NCBI GenBank assembly: GCA_964200075.2
Contig: CAXNAA020000074.1
Location: 1 to 29,747 of the forward strand
Length of the DNA: 29,747 nt
Direction of reading: 5' to 3'
Origin: Sphacelaria rigidula
Lineage: Eukaryota; Phaeophyceae; Sphacelariales
Shown: positions 8,903-21,200 of the stretch, one piece after another
How the letters are laid out: every line of letters starts with the position of its first letter
Position numbering within the stretch: position 1 is the first letter of the stretch
Position numbers and translations under genes: made by a program
The notes under the pieces: generated by a model
Database searches by the model: none
Seen by the model: the letters and a program-made list of their open reading frames with translations, nothing else
What the model was told of the DNA's origin: nothing

Positions 8903-9288
8903 ATGAGGCTGCGGCTGCGTAGCACGACCGGCGGGGTTGGCCTGGCAGCCTTCCTTGTGATATTTTACTCGGCATCATTGATTTTTCTAGCCGTCGTCAG
9001 TGGGTTTGTAACATTACCACAGCCACAGCGAAGGAGCTGCACGTCCGCAGATGTTCATGTTGTTTCGCGTAACGGTCGTCGCTGCTCTGTGAGACGAGCA
9101 CCGCGATCACCGGAGGGATGTTCATCTGCCATAACGACTGCTGCTGCTGGCGTGAGGTTGGAGCATGATGCAGCTCCTGGTTTGGGTAAACATGATGAGG
9201 ATGCGGTGTTGTCGAGTCGACAAGCTGTTGAGCTTGCGGTGGAACGGCTCGTGCCGCTCTTTTCCGAGGTGGACGCTCACACACAAAG
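8903..9288 (+). CDS. Exon 1: bipartite leader plus start of the enzyme core
   Basis: ATG at 8903 in the context 'ctagacaaATG'. Residues 2-11 are basic ('RLRLRSTTGG'). Residues 12-38 form one hydrophobic segment ('VGLAAFLVIFYSASLIF' and onward), fitting a signal peptide or anchor. Residues 40-86 are rich in Arg, Ser, Cys and Ala with almost no acidic residues, like a transit peptide. Residues 107-128 ('QAVELAVERLVPLFSEVDAH') match the family's first helix. The donor used is CAAAG|gtgtgg (phase 2). A stronger-looking gtgagt six bases later does not fit the phase of exon 2. With this junction, the spacing from the 'LFSEVD' helix to 'AFREFRV' equals that in bacterial homologues as I recall them. 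This is the main reason to connect the exon to one 11.8 kb away. Confidence 0.8.
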
Positions 9289-12200
9289 GTGTGGTGAGTG
9301 ATTTAGATGTGGCATGTACTGGCGGCTGGTCCCAGTGTTATTCCTTTTCGATAATATGGAGGCGGTGTTTTGGTAGCTTAGGCGCGAAGAGCATCCGCAC
9401 CTCGCGTCAGATGACCCCGAAACTTGGAGAATGTGTAGATTGGTATTAGAACAAGGTGTTACTGTCACAGCTGCAGCAGGGGAAATCGCTGATGGCCCGG
9501 TCTGCATTCATACGGTGGATAATCCCGGTGTGTGGGATCACGTTTTTTAACACCCCGCTGTCTGATGACGATTACAGTGGGTACAGTGACAGTTGAGCAC
9601 GCTGACTGTGCAATGGATCCTGCCGGACTCACATCAATCTTTGCCCAGTTAGGGATGAACGCTCGAAGAAACCCAGAAAACAAGCATCGTTTATGGTCCG
9701 CTATATATATGAGGGTTGGGAGGTGAACGTTTCCACTCCAAAACGGTCGACAGTCGAAGGTTGAGCTCCTGTCACGCGACCAGTGGGTAGTGTGACGGGC
9801 CCTTGCTGGCGTACCTGATACTGGACGCGACATCCCGGTACAGACAGTCACACCACTACCGGGATGGCCGCGCAAGCAGGCTAGCAGCTGGAGTGGGCGT
9901 TGCACTGGTATTCTTCTAGCCTTATCAACTTACATCATCTCCGCGTTGGCTTTGCACGTGAATACTTCGGTGATTTCCTCCCTTCCACTTCGGCCATACT
10001 TTGAGGACAATGCCACGGTCTCACTGCCCAACTTTATATGTGAAAATGTACCAAGATGGACAAGATATTTATGTTCGGCTTGAAAAAAAGTGTACTGCGC
10101 ACAGTACTGAAATCTGATGTCGACTACCGGAAGCAGCACGGTCTGGAATTCGCACAGTATACTGTGAGACGGGGTCCAGAAATTCCCACGCCGCGAAAGG
10201 TAACAGCAAGCTTTCGCGCCATAGCGCCTGTGCCCACAGGGACCTTCGCCCAACATACGGGCATTAATTATAGGAGCAGATAGCACCGCAGGCGGATTTC
10301 ACTCCCGCTTGCGCCACGTACTGTTTGTTGCCGACGTCAAACGCGCGGTTGACGCATGCATTACGCGCTCATTTGCGTGCACATTAGTTGGCACACGTTA
10401 CGCGCGGGAGAGTTGTCAATTACCGCCAACACCCTCGACGCTTCCCACGTGGGCAGCCGGTCGCTTCACATCCCTGCAGTATGAACCTCCCGACAGCTCG
10501 AATTTGGAACTTTATACCCGTGTATGTATCCGCAGCCTACAGCGCTTCTGCCGACGTCATGAAACACAGTTTGCGGCTGTTTGCGGTAAAAACGACATTT
10601 TATTTTTATGGAGGTATTGGAGTCGTGGCGACATCGGGTTTCAAGAGCTGACGACACTCGTTTCACGATTTCACATACCGCGGTCCCATAACCCCCTGAA
10701 AGATCACGATTACATCGGAGTCCATGGGCATGCCGACTACCATGCTATTGGGGAAGAAGAAAAAAAATATGTGGACGATGCGTCGTAGAAGGGGCACGCC
10801 AGCACGCGGTGACGCCGATGTGGTGGCGGCGGAGGTAATTTGCGGGCCATGGGGGTGTAGTCTCTTAGACAGGGTAGTCGCCGAGATAAATCCGTAGTCT
10901 CACGTCGATCGCAGTGCATATGCAGAAAAAGTAGAATGGCTTTTGCAGCTGTTACAGTGGAGAGAGGTTTCGGAGAGCAAATGTCGCATTTTGTTTCGGC
11001 AAAAGACACGTCCTCCGGCGGAAAATTACAGCTGAGATTCTGATTGCTTGCGAGAACAGGACTTGAAGCCGAATGAATCATGCACCGACTGTGTAGACGC
11101 AGATTTTGGTTCTCAGCATTTATTGTATCGAATAATGTCACGCAAAACGCCAATTCGGGTCCAAGCGTAAGGATTATCATCTATGGCATCAAGTTGCTGA
11201 GATCTCTCACAGGTTAGGACGCTCCAGGTTACTGTAGCCCTGTATTTGCATAGGAACTTGTGCTCCGTATACCTTCCACCTTATGGTCGCCGCTTTGTAT
11301 GATTCTGCTCTCATATATTTGTACCAGGGAGAATGCAAGCAATGCCCTCTCCTTCGCCTGCACCATGGCGTACCATGACGCCGCGTTTTATCCCACACAA
11401 CACCAGTGGCGGGACAGAATGAGTAGACCTTCGCGTCCGACACAGTGTGATGCGGACACAACCTTTCCTCTGGACGGACGAACACGATCGGACTATCAAC
11501 TCTTAACCAGCGACGCCAACTATGTCATGCTCGGGGTGTGGAGTAGGGTTCCTCAGGCGTTTTCCTCATTTCACCCGTTCCCATCACCGACGAGTCTACC
11601 CCGACAACTTCTGTACCAAGGACGGCGAAACAAATTGCCACCATGTATCTTTTTAAATTTTCGCTCCATGTGTATTGCTTTTGTGCCTTCTCTCCTGCCC
11701 CCTTTTGCTCTTGGTCTCGTGCCGAGAAGGCCGCCATGGCCGCTGCGTGCGATGAAAAAGCCTCCATTTCATCCACCTGCCCAGGCTTGATGTGCATAAC
11801 GTCAACACAAACGCGGCGACATCACGCGATGGTGGAGGTTACATGAACCTTCCCCAATCCACGATCTCCTTCTTTCTAACATAGCACGCGTCCAATAAGT
11901 GCAGTTATGTGAAACTAATATCACTAGTTTCCGAACCGCACACGCTTGCGCTCGCACGCCCCCTACAGTTACAGAACTCAGCACTAGAGGGACCTATGTT
12001 TGTCTTATCAACGACCGCCATTTGCCATTAGCCGCGCGGAAGTTACCTCATCGGTGGTAACATTTCATACAGTCGCACATTCCACATGGCGGGGTTGCTG
12101 TGGTGTATTCTTCCATGGCGCCAGCAAAGTATATGTTTCTCCGTCGATGAGGGGCCTCGAAATTCTGGGGAAACAAACAAAACGTTTCCCCGTTCCAGCT

Positions 12201-15200
12201 CCATCGCATTTAACCGTCAACGAAAGTTCCATCATAGTTACCGCAGAGAAAATAACGCCAGCGCGCAAAAAACAAAAAACAGTAACCTCGTTGCGTAGAT
12301 AACGCTGTGAGTGGTGTGTTTTACAGTGTCATCGCCAACCGACGCCAACCCCATCGGGGCTAGGGGGGGGGAGGGGGGCTCCGCGCCCAACAGCCCTCTT
12401 CGACGCACGTGCGGGCGACTACTCCGCGGGCGAGTAGTCGTTTAGTGTTCTCAACTTTCACCCATACATTTTGTACATGGAACCTGTCGCGCAAGAGTTA
12501 TTCCCATACGTGAAACTGAACGATATTTCCTACCTCGTCGCCATTCGCCTCCGCCCTTCTTAAGACGCCGGTTGGTGCTTTGGTCAATCCTCGTCGAAGC
12601 CCGACAACTCCTCTGCGCCCGAGTCAACATCCGACTCCGACTCAGTGTTATCTGCATGGGGTTCAGTACGGGGAGTGTGTCCGAACTGTATCCGATTTTT
12701 TTTTTTACGGGATCACAATCTTCATAGCATTCATACATTTTCCCGTTAGCGCCCCTTACATAGACATGCACGGATTACATACTCCCGGAAAGGTGTGTCA
12801 GCGCACGGCGACATCGTGTACGTGACACTGCGAGTGGTGTGATTTGCCGCATTGTTGCAACCCGATCTCAATCCCATCGAGGGGGAGGGCTGAGGGGGGG
12901 GGGGGAGGTCAGGCGGGAATCCAACCGGCGGTGTGTTCACAGACATGTCATGTTCACTGTGGATAACGCGGCAATTGTCGGCCGCAACATAGATGTTACC
13001 TGTCGCACATGGCCGGCGCAATGAACGGCTAACAACAACTACATGCCCCACGTTCACACCTGTCAGTGAACCGTCGCCCTCTGAAGAGTGGTCATCCGAC
13101 GACAGTTCCAAATCGCTGATGCCTGCCTCACCACCGGTTGAGGCCGTCGCTATTGCTTGCGCCGCGTGAGCTTCGCCCGCACAAGGTGCCACACCCTCAA
13201 TGGCATGCCCTGCGATTCCACCGCTCGCCGCCAGCATTGGGGCCGCCCCTGCTGCTGTCGCCGCACGAGCGCCGATCCTGCCGTAGGCCAAGCCCTCAAC
13301 GGTATGTCCTGCATATCCAGTGACCGCCGCGACCGTTGGGTCAGTCTACAAGATTGTTTCGTCACTACGCCCCCAACATGTCGGTTATCAGGATCCAAAC
13401 TTGTAAGGCGTGTAGTACCCATGGAGCAATTTTTTCACTGACTGTACTACACTTTTATACGAGGAGTGTGTCATGGAGCACTGACTGTACCGTCGCGGGT
13501 GCGGTGTGCGAGGAGTGTGTCATGGAACGTCAAATCCAAGACAGAAAAAAACCCCTCTGGGAATCGATTCTTTTTTCCGGAGAATATTTGGGAAAATCGC
13601 TGTCTGGGGATAAAGATCAGTTTCCCGATGCATCTTTTCCTTAATAATGGCCTTATGACGTCGCATTCTGGCAAAAGTCTCGGGAAATTGACCGCAACGA
13701 CTTTACTGAAACACTTTTGTCAGTCTAGAAGAAGGGGCTTCAATGAAATAATCCATCTCCAATTTGTAAAATGCCGTGTTTTGTGACGACCGGTGACGCT
13801 CTATAACACCCAGCATGAACACGGTACTTACTCCGTATGACCCTGACAACACCCTTTCAGCATCATGTGGTGGGCCCGATTTTCCTCTCTTCCCAATATC
13901 GCTCGACGCCAGCACTTTGAATCGCCTTGGACAGAAGAGATAACGATACCGAATATCCCCTGACTACCCAAAACGTACACAGGGCAAATTTTGCATGCCG
14001 CCGCAATTTCAGAAATTTACCCATAAGGACAAAAAAGGAGAAGTTAACTGCGGCAAAATTGCGGCACAGTGTACTGTACTCGCCGTGGCAGGTTGTGCTT
14101 GCTTCAAACAGTGCCTGGCGCTCACCTCTTGCGTCGATATCCCGTTCCTCTTGGCCTTTCGCCGCCCCGGCACCATCGTGGCGGACCCCTTCTATGGTCG
14201 ACGGACGCTCCGCCTCTTCGGCCGGAATGACTTCCATCCGCACCCACCGGCTACTTGCACGCAGACCCTGCACACTTGGACATTAATTTGACGGCGCAGG
14301 GCAAGAACAAGTTGCGAATACCGGAATTGCCTCGACTTTGTCTGACGTCGATGTCCATGGTACGCGAGTACCATGTAGACCATAACCCTTACAGGAGAGC
14401 AACCGCACATGTGGATTAAATTGCACTCTGACGGGTAGCGCCGATGATTACTCCCAAGCCTCGTCTTTGTCGGCCATAATACGACACCGTGCCCTCTCCG
14501 TGCCATGTGGATATTTCTGTACAGTGCATCCTAACGGTACAACGCACGATTACTTCAAAGGCGAGTGCGCAAATGTAGCCGCCCGAGGCTTTAGTGTTAC
14601 ACGAAAAGGACAGAGCCCAACACCTAACGTCGCTGCAAGACGGTCGGGTTACGAAAATCTGGACCTGCGACGGGTGGTATTCCCCGTACACTTGAACGGC
14701 AGAAGAAGCGGCTGAGTACATCTTGTAGTGAACTGCGGAAGATGGGTGAAATCACTGCAGGACAGATATATACGAAGGATGTTACCTTCTGCGGTGTGCC
14801 ATGTCACCTGGCACGTTGCCGCTGTGCATCGATCACGTTGTGCCGCTACAGGCGTCACTGCTGCGGGTGGTCCGCAGTCTCTAACACAGGCGGCACGCAG
14901 TATATGATGTACCGTACTGTATTATATGTGTTCAGACCAGTGCGCACGGGGTGAGGCCCGCATGTACACCACCCTCCACGAACTTCGTCGTGCACTACCG
15001 AGACGGCACATTTTTCAGTAGAATTCGCTTGCAATCTATGCTGTTACATACCTCGTAAGCGATGCAGCTTCCTCCACATCCGCATACCGCCCGTGAGGCG
15101 AGCTCTTGGTGCTGGAAGTGCCCATCCCTCTTCCCGTGATGATCTCCAGTCTTGTCTCAGACAATTGAAACCTTCGGAAAATGACAGTAGATACTAGAAG

Positions 15201-18200
15201 GTACATATATCTGCCCCACAAATCCCTCCATATGATCGAAAAGGAAAAACACTGGTGCGCTACAGACTATCACACAATGGTCTTGTTGTTTCGTACCAAG
15301 TCAACGCCGGGGAATCGGTCGCTTGGATATAATCCGCAGCGATATACCTTCCATATTTTACACAGCTTTGGAGTGTTCATATTCTACACGTCACGTGTTT
15401 TGAAGGGCGCAGAGGGTGGGGCGGTGCTCTCACCCGCTCGATGCTCGATCCGATAACACAAATATACCTGCGGAGCTCGCAGGTACTAGATTGCGATTTT
15501 CATCTTTCCTTGCCCTTTGCTCACAGGGCGCGTCTTCGCACATTTTTTCTCGATCGAAAAAGTGCGATGGAAAATAATATTTTCGATCTGATAAGTCCGT
15601 CGCATTTCTGTTCCCACTCGGTTTCAATAATTTTTTACATCTAGTGGCGCGCGAAGAAGTAGAAAACAATTAAGCTAAGCTTTTTCGATCGAGAGCATGA
15701 GGTCGAAAGGCACGAGGAGGCGCTTGACTTCCATCTTACAGATCGCCACGCCAGATACAACCCGTTCACAGAACCATGCAAACTACATACAACTCATTCT
15801 CAGCTACCACCGCAACCCTGCAGCATAGAGCACAAGTTGAGCCCAGTTGAGCCCAGGTATAGATACACTGCAGTTGTTGGGTATGCTGTTGTTCATTTTT
15901 TGTTGAGGAAAACTTGAGCATCTTTTTCCATGGTAGGATCAGCGACGGAACTGCGTGGTAGGGTGGGCAACCGAGTTGCGTACATGCTCATGGATAGTCC
16001 AGGCAGTACAAAGCTACACCTTGTCCAGTTCTTTTCACGTCGCATTTTAAGCAGAGAGAGCAGATAGTCCTGGTCTGTCTGCACTGCATGTTGCCTTTTT
16101 TTTTTTCACATCCCACTATACAAAACACGCACATACGCACTCAAGGCACACTGAAGACAAGCAGTGCAGACAGCGCAGACCGCTTGTGCTGTACACAAGC
16201 GTCCATGTGCCGTTTCAGAATTGCACTGTCTTTTTTCCATCGGAAGCCCGAAAATTCGCTTGGACCCAACTCGAGAAAAATGAGCAAATTTCGCTCAAAT
16301 CAATTCCTAGTCTCCTCTGTGCCGGAGGCCAAGCTGTACCCATGCCCCGTCTGTGATCATCACAGCTTGAGCATGCCAGCAATTAGTACTGTGGCGTTGT
16401 CATGGTGGATATCGAAACCCCGGAGTGTTATCTCCGGCACGTATTTAATCGACCGGACCAAAACCGATGTGAAGAGATTATGACCGCCGTGTGTGCTTTT
16501 ATTATTTGGCCACTCAGTCCAACGGCCAAAGTTGTGCGTCCTTCATTCCGTGCTCTCCACAACAAAAGTAGCACGACAACAACGTGGTATTGGACTGTAG
16601 GCCGCCAAACCAACTCATCAAGGCAGCGGCACCATGTATGTGAAGCAGTTGACGGGCCTATGTCCCCCGTGGAACCGCGGGCGGCTTTCGAAGCTCCAGC
16701 GGCAGCGTGCAAAGAAAGATGTTCCGATCTTTTTTTGGATGTGTGCCGGCGTTTGAAGACGAGGAAATATAGTGGCCGGCGCGTTCTCTAGCATCTTGGT
16801 GGCTACATGTTCGTTGCTGTTGGCTTGCAAGCGCGACGGTCAAACGTGTGCATCGTGCGTGAGGAAAAGGCGACCATGAAAAAACTCGTGTACAGACTGC
16901 TCCTCATGGCTTATTCTGGGTAGTTAACCTGTGACCACGGAAGGTGTCCGCATCAGATGTCCAGTACGGAGTATTGCGCAGATATCAGTTTTTTTTTTTT
17001 AATGTGAAGACAACAACAGCAACAAAAAAACGGACAAAATATTGTAATGCCTGTACAGCAAGCGAATGGCTGTTGCTACCTGGTTCACCACCCTTCAATA
17101 GGACTTTCAATGCGCGCGTCACACCAATAAAACACTGCCGATATCGCCTATCCTTGATGTAGCGCTGCTACATGCCCAAAGAATAGCCTGCCATAGCGCC
17201 CCATCACCGCCATCTGTGATGATCACTGAAACACTATACATTTCGTATAATTGTCCATTTTCCATGGGAAAAATAGCGGCTCTCTGACTGCGGGTCAGAG
17301 GTGTCAGGGGTTACTCGTGTGAGTTTTGGGCGACTGTAGAACAGGTACAGTCGGTACAGACCTGCAACGTCACCCGTCGTGTCCGACCGTACGCACTGCC
17401 AAGGAGTGGTATCTTCACGGTGGGTGTTGATTTCTCGCAAGTAACTGTAGCCACACTTGCGACAGAAAGCTGCGGCAGCTAACTCCACAGTATCCGAGTG
17501 TACATCCTCACACTACAAGTACCAAGCTTGTCGTGTGAAAAAAGACTTACATGGACAGCCGGTTGTTCGCCGGGCAAGCAGCTACTTTGCCGTGTATGCT
17601 GTGTATACAGTAACATATACTGCACTAGAAGAGCAGCAGTATAATGCCCAGCAAAGTAGTTCAGTGAGACATTTTGCCCGTTTGGATCTCGATCGCCGCA
17701 AGCGCGTCATTTTTGTTGCTTTCTGTTGTTTGGACCCCGAATGGACCTCGATCGTCACGCAAGGGTTAACCACCCTCCCTTCTTATTTTTATTGGTCTCT
17801 AGCAACTCGGGTCTGAAAACCGCTCAAGCTTCCTGCAAAGGGGCAAAAAGGGGTATTAGCAGCTGGAAACCTGCGGCAGCTAGCACGACGAAAGTCTTCA
17901 AGTGTAGGGCACACTACATACGTCTACGAGCTTGGCCAGGCACGACTTCCTTTAATAGTGGCGGTTGGACAGTCACGCGCAGCTTCATTGTACGGTTTAG
18001 GAGCTGAGATTTTGACACAAGATTCATACCATCAATACGCCGAACATATCCGAAGTAACAGGGGCGAAAAAACAGAAATTTAGAGCGATGTGAATTTGGG
18101 CAAAAAAGAAGAAATCTCATAACGCCATTAAAAAAACAAGAACGGGGGTTGCTTCCATTCAAGAATTTCTAATAGCGTGAAAATTCTTGTAAAATCTCGA

Positions 18201-21200
18201 CCGAAACCCCTGAAATTAGACTGCGCCTGCAATGATTCGTGTGACACCGCTGCGCCCCGGTAACCTAGGTGATACAGGATACCCCAGTTCTGGAGTTCAC
18301 GAGTTCGAATCCGGACACATCCTGTTTTGGCAGAATCTGGTTCCGCCAATGAGGTCATATATTGCGCACTACATTTGTTTCGATATTTTGTCCAGCGATA
18401 GAGCTTGCATCAACCGGTTGGTCTGCAGCTCGAAGCGATACGCTTACATCGGGTTGGTTCGGAAACTTGAACGCGTCGTTGTGTTTTGGGGTATGCGCGT
18501 TTTACGGCTGGCCCAGCTCGTAGCTGTTACTGCTTTGGACAAATAAGAGAGATTGCATCGATGACACAAACTGCTTGTGCGCCGTGCTAGGTAGCTGCTA
18601 TGCCCTCGAAAACGATCTGACAAAGAACACTGCACTACTCAGCAGCAGTAGTATACAGCATGCATGGCTTAGTCAAGAGTTATTTGCCGGTTCAGCTCTC
18701 GATTGCGACGAGCGCGTAAGTTTCTTCACTTTTCGCTGGTCGGTGGTTACTTGTGCGTGAAAGTCAGCAGCAATGAACACGGCTGTATCGCGTGCTCAAC
18801 TGCTCAGAATAGACAATAGGGGGTCACGATGTACTGGTGACGGACAAAACGGGGGTAGTAGACAAAACAAAAACGGATATTTACCAATAAAAGTAGAAAC
18901 GACCCGCGTCAGGCGGAAAAAAAGGCGGTACACCGCTACCTCAAGCGAGAGCCTGCCTTCTTTATCGCCAGTTTTGTCTTCAGCGATGGGATTTTCGTCC
19001 CGGAACCCGTTGCTCGGGGACAGGAGAATATCTACAATACGCGTGAGGCGAAAAGACCCGACTTGTTGCGTTTTGAGCCCACGTGCGAGCCCGCTTGTTT
19101 TGTATACCCCCGTTGGCTGAAGTGTTTCGGGGGGAGTTCCCCCTTTTTGTCCACTTCATATGTATGAATGCAGAATTTTGGGTAGTTCTCATCAGGAATT
19201 CGAACATATGAACTGCTTGACATTCAACGTGATTTGTCGCCGATGTCTTGCTGGTCGCACTGGATATTTCATTGCGCGATACGTGACATTTTATACTACT
19301 GTGATGTGAATATCTGGAAAGTGTCATACGACAAAAAAGGCAGTAGCGACCCGCTCGTAAAAAACTGAAAATCGAGCTCAGCCTAACTTTATTATCTAAT
19401 GCAAAGACCTACTGTATTGGGCTTAGTGTAGCGATCATCGCCGAGGCTTAACACTTTTATATTTTTGAGAAATCTCAGCCTGGTGTTATTAAAACCTCGT
19501 TTACTATGAGCGGGTCGCCACGGTACTTGAAAATAGAACATTTTTATATTGAGTCCTGCACGGTGAAAGCCTAGTACTCGTCATTTCCAACAATTGAGAA
19601 TGACGTTTTGTAGCACATATCAGTTTTGCTTGATATATAACAGTTTGATGGTGTCATACGAGTCTCCAAAAGTGTCATATGTGACAAAAGAGGTGGGTAT
19701 GTTGGAATATGACAATTTGTCATATGGTCCTACCGGGAAAAGGGCAAGGCGATAAGGTTACCATAGGTACCCTCGGCTTGAAGACGAGACGGAGCGGAGT
19801 CAACAAACTCGATCGAGCATGTAATCACCAAACTGCAACAAACGGGAACAAGTGTTGTAAATCACTTTTGGGTACGTCCTCGACGGAGTCGATTCATTTC
19901 CACGCGCTGCAGCGCACAAATTGGCGATGTATGTCTCCTTGAGAGCACCAACACCGGATCGTGGTGTTAGTACGCTGACAGAGGTCTGATGCGAACATCT
20001 AGCTCGCAGCACCTGGTAGATGACCCTTTCCTGCAACCCATCTCGCGAGACTGTGACGAGAGGGGGCGAAACGGTTCTGTTGGGATAGGGTGAAAAGTGT
20101 TGGAGTACGACAAGAACACTACACAGCCTGGTTTTTGGGGGTCGAAGCCACGGGCAACCTGCTAGCGGCGATGCCCATCACAGCATCTGTCGTTTTGGAC
20201 CAGAACTTGTTGTGTCGCTGTAATGAGGCACAGCTACTTCAGTACTCACTCCTGCTACGAGTAGGGATGAGACGTCCCTACGACGCCGGTCTTGGCCAAT
20301 GCAGTCTCGTGGGTGATATAATTTGGGAACCCGAGCGCTTGCGCTTGTGTTTTTGCCCCTAGGGAAAAAAAACGAGCTTTTCATGTTGTGCTTCACTGAA
20401 AATAGGGAAAATATCATGTGTGAAGCTTGGGAGTTTGAGCTGCATGACGAATATTCCAGATATCCAAGCGGGCATCTCGTCGTCTTCGCACCCTCGGCAA
20501 TACACCGGTACCGTTCGTTTGCGCTCACGCTGCATTTGGTCTGTTGAATCGATCATCACCTGGTCTGAGTATGCGAAGGTCTGATGAATTAATGATTCGT
20601 CTGCAAATCACTTGCTTCTGATGTAATTGTTTCGTATAGTACAAATCAATCCTTGGGCTTTATTTTCAGCGTTGCACTGTACTCCAGGTACGTGCACCCC
20701 AGGCACGTGGAATAGCGCAAAAATTGCGTGAAGCATGTCCTGTCCCCGCAACCAACTTAATTTTTTCATTCGATCAATCAGGCCTCAGAAATCAAAGATT
20801 TCGTGACTTGAACCATCGGTGATTCGTCCGGCGCTTGATTTTAAAAGTATGGGCTCGGAATGTCATCGCCTCTTCCGATTTCGTTGGTTCCATGAAAACG
20901 CTCTCCATGTGATGGGGGCGTACCCATTCGTTGCTTGCCTTCGTCGTTTGACCATTGACCACGCATCTCTTCCGAGACGGAGCGAGTGCCCACGTGATGG
21001 GGAAGGTCATTTTTTACTGTCTCGTGTGAAATGCAAATGAGCGTGGACCTGCCTCCTTGTGAACATCGGGTGGGCCTCTATTTTGTCTCCGTTCACCATA
21101 TTGGCAACGAAAGGACGCTGAAACGAATACTGGACGCGTTTAGGGAGTTTCGCGTGGGCACTCACGTGTTTGCTGGCGTGGACGGCTATGGACATGGCGA

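Larger units (their letters stand above)
9289..21113 (+). other. Intron 1 of the enzyme gene (11,825 bp), repeat-rich
   Basis: GT at 9289 and AG at 21112-21113 are in matching phase. No stretch inside resembles the enzyme. It contains the putative antisense gene (15543-12584), several dispersed repeats, a SINE candidate and a LINE tail. Sub-stretches 9300-12300, 15700-16780 and 19740-20260 show only short unassignable frames. One such frame (9613-9721, +) is protein-like, with no homology I know. Confidence 0.7.

Noticed and set aside
12065-12268. Minus frame reading like a Cys-containing surface-protein domain
   Set aside because: There is no second cysteine pattern, no splice support, and an equally good overlapping plus frame (12000-12302).
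14356-14375. Perfect hairpin CATGGTAC-GCGA-GTACCATG
   Set aside because: It is short and isolated in an intron; palindromes of this size are expected by chance in 30 kb when searched freely.
16634-16753. 40-codon plus frame with 'RQRAKKDVPIFFW', faintly like ribosomal protein L39
   Set aside because: The conserved Tyr-Asn and Arg-Arg-His-Trp region is missing, and part of the frame overlaps repeat R5.
18225-18350. Functional tRNA gene
   Set aside because: The B box is good, but the T-stem and acceptor stem do not pair.
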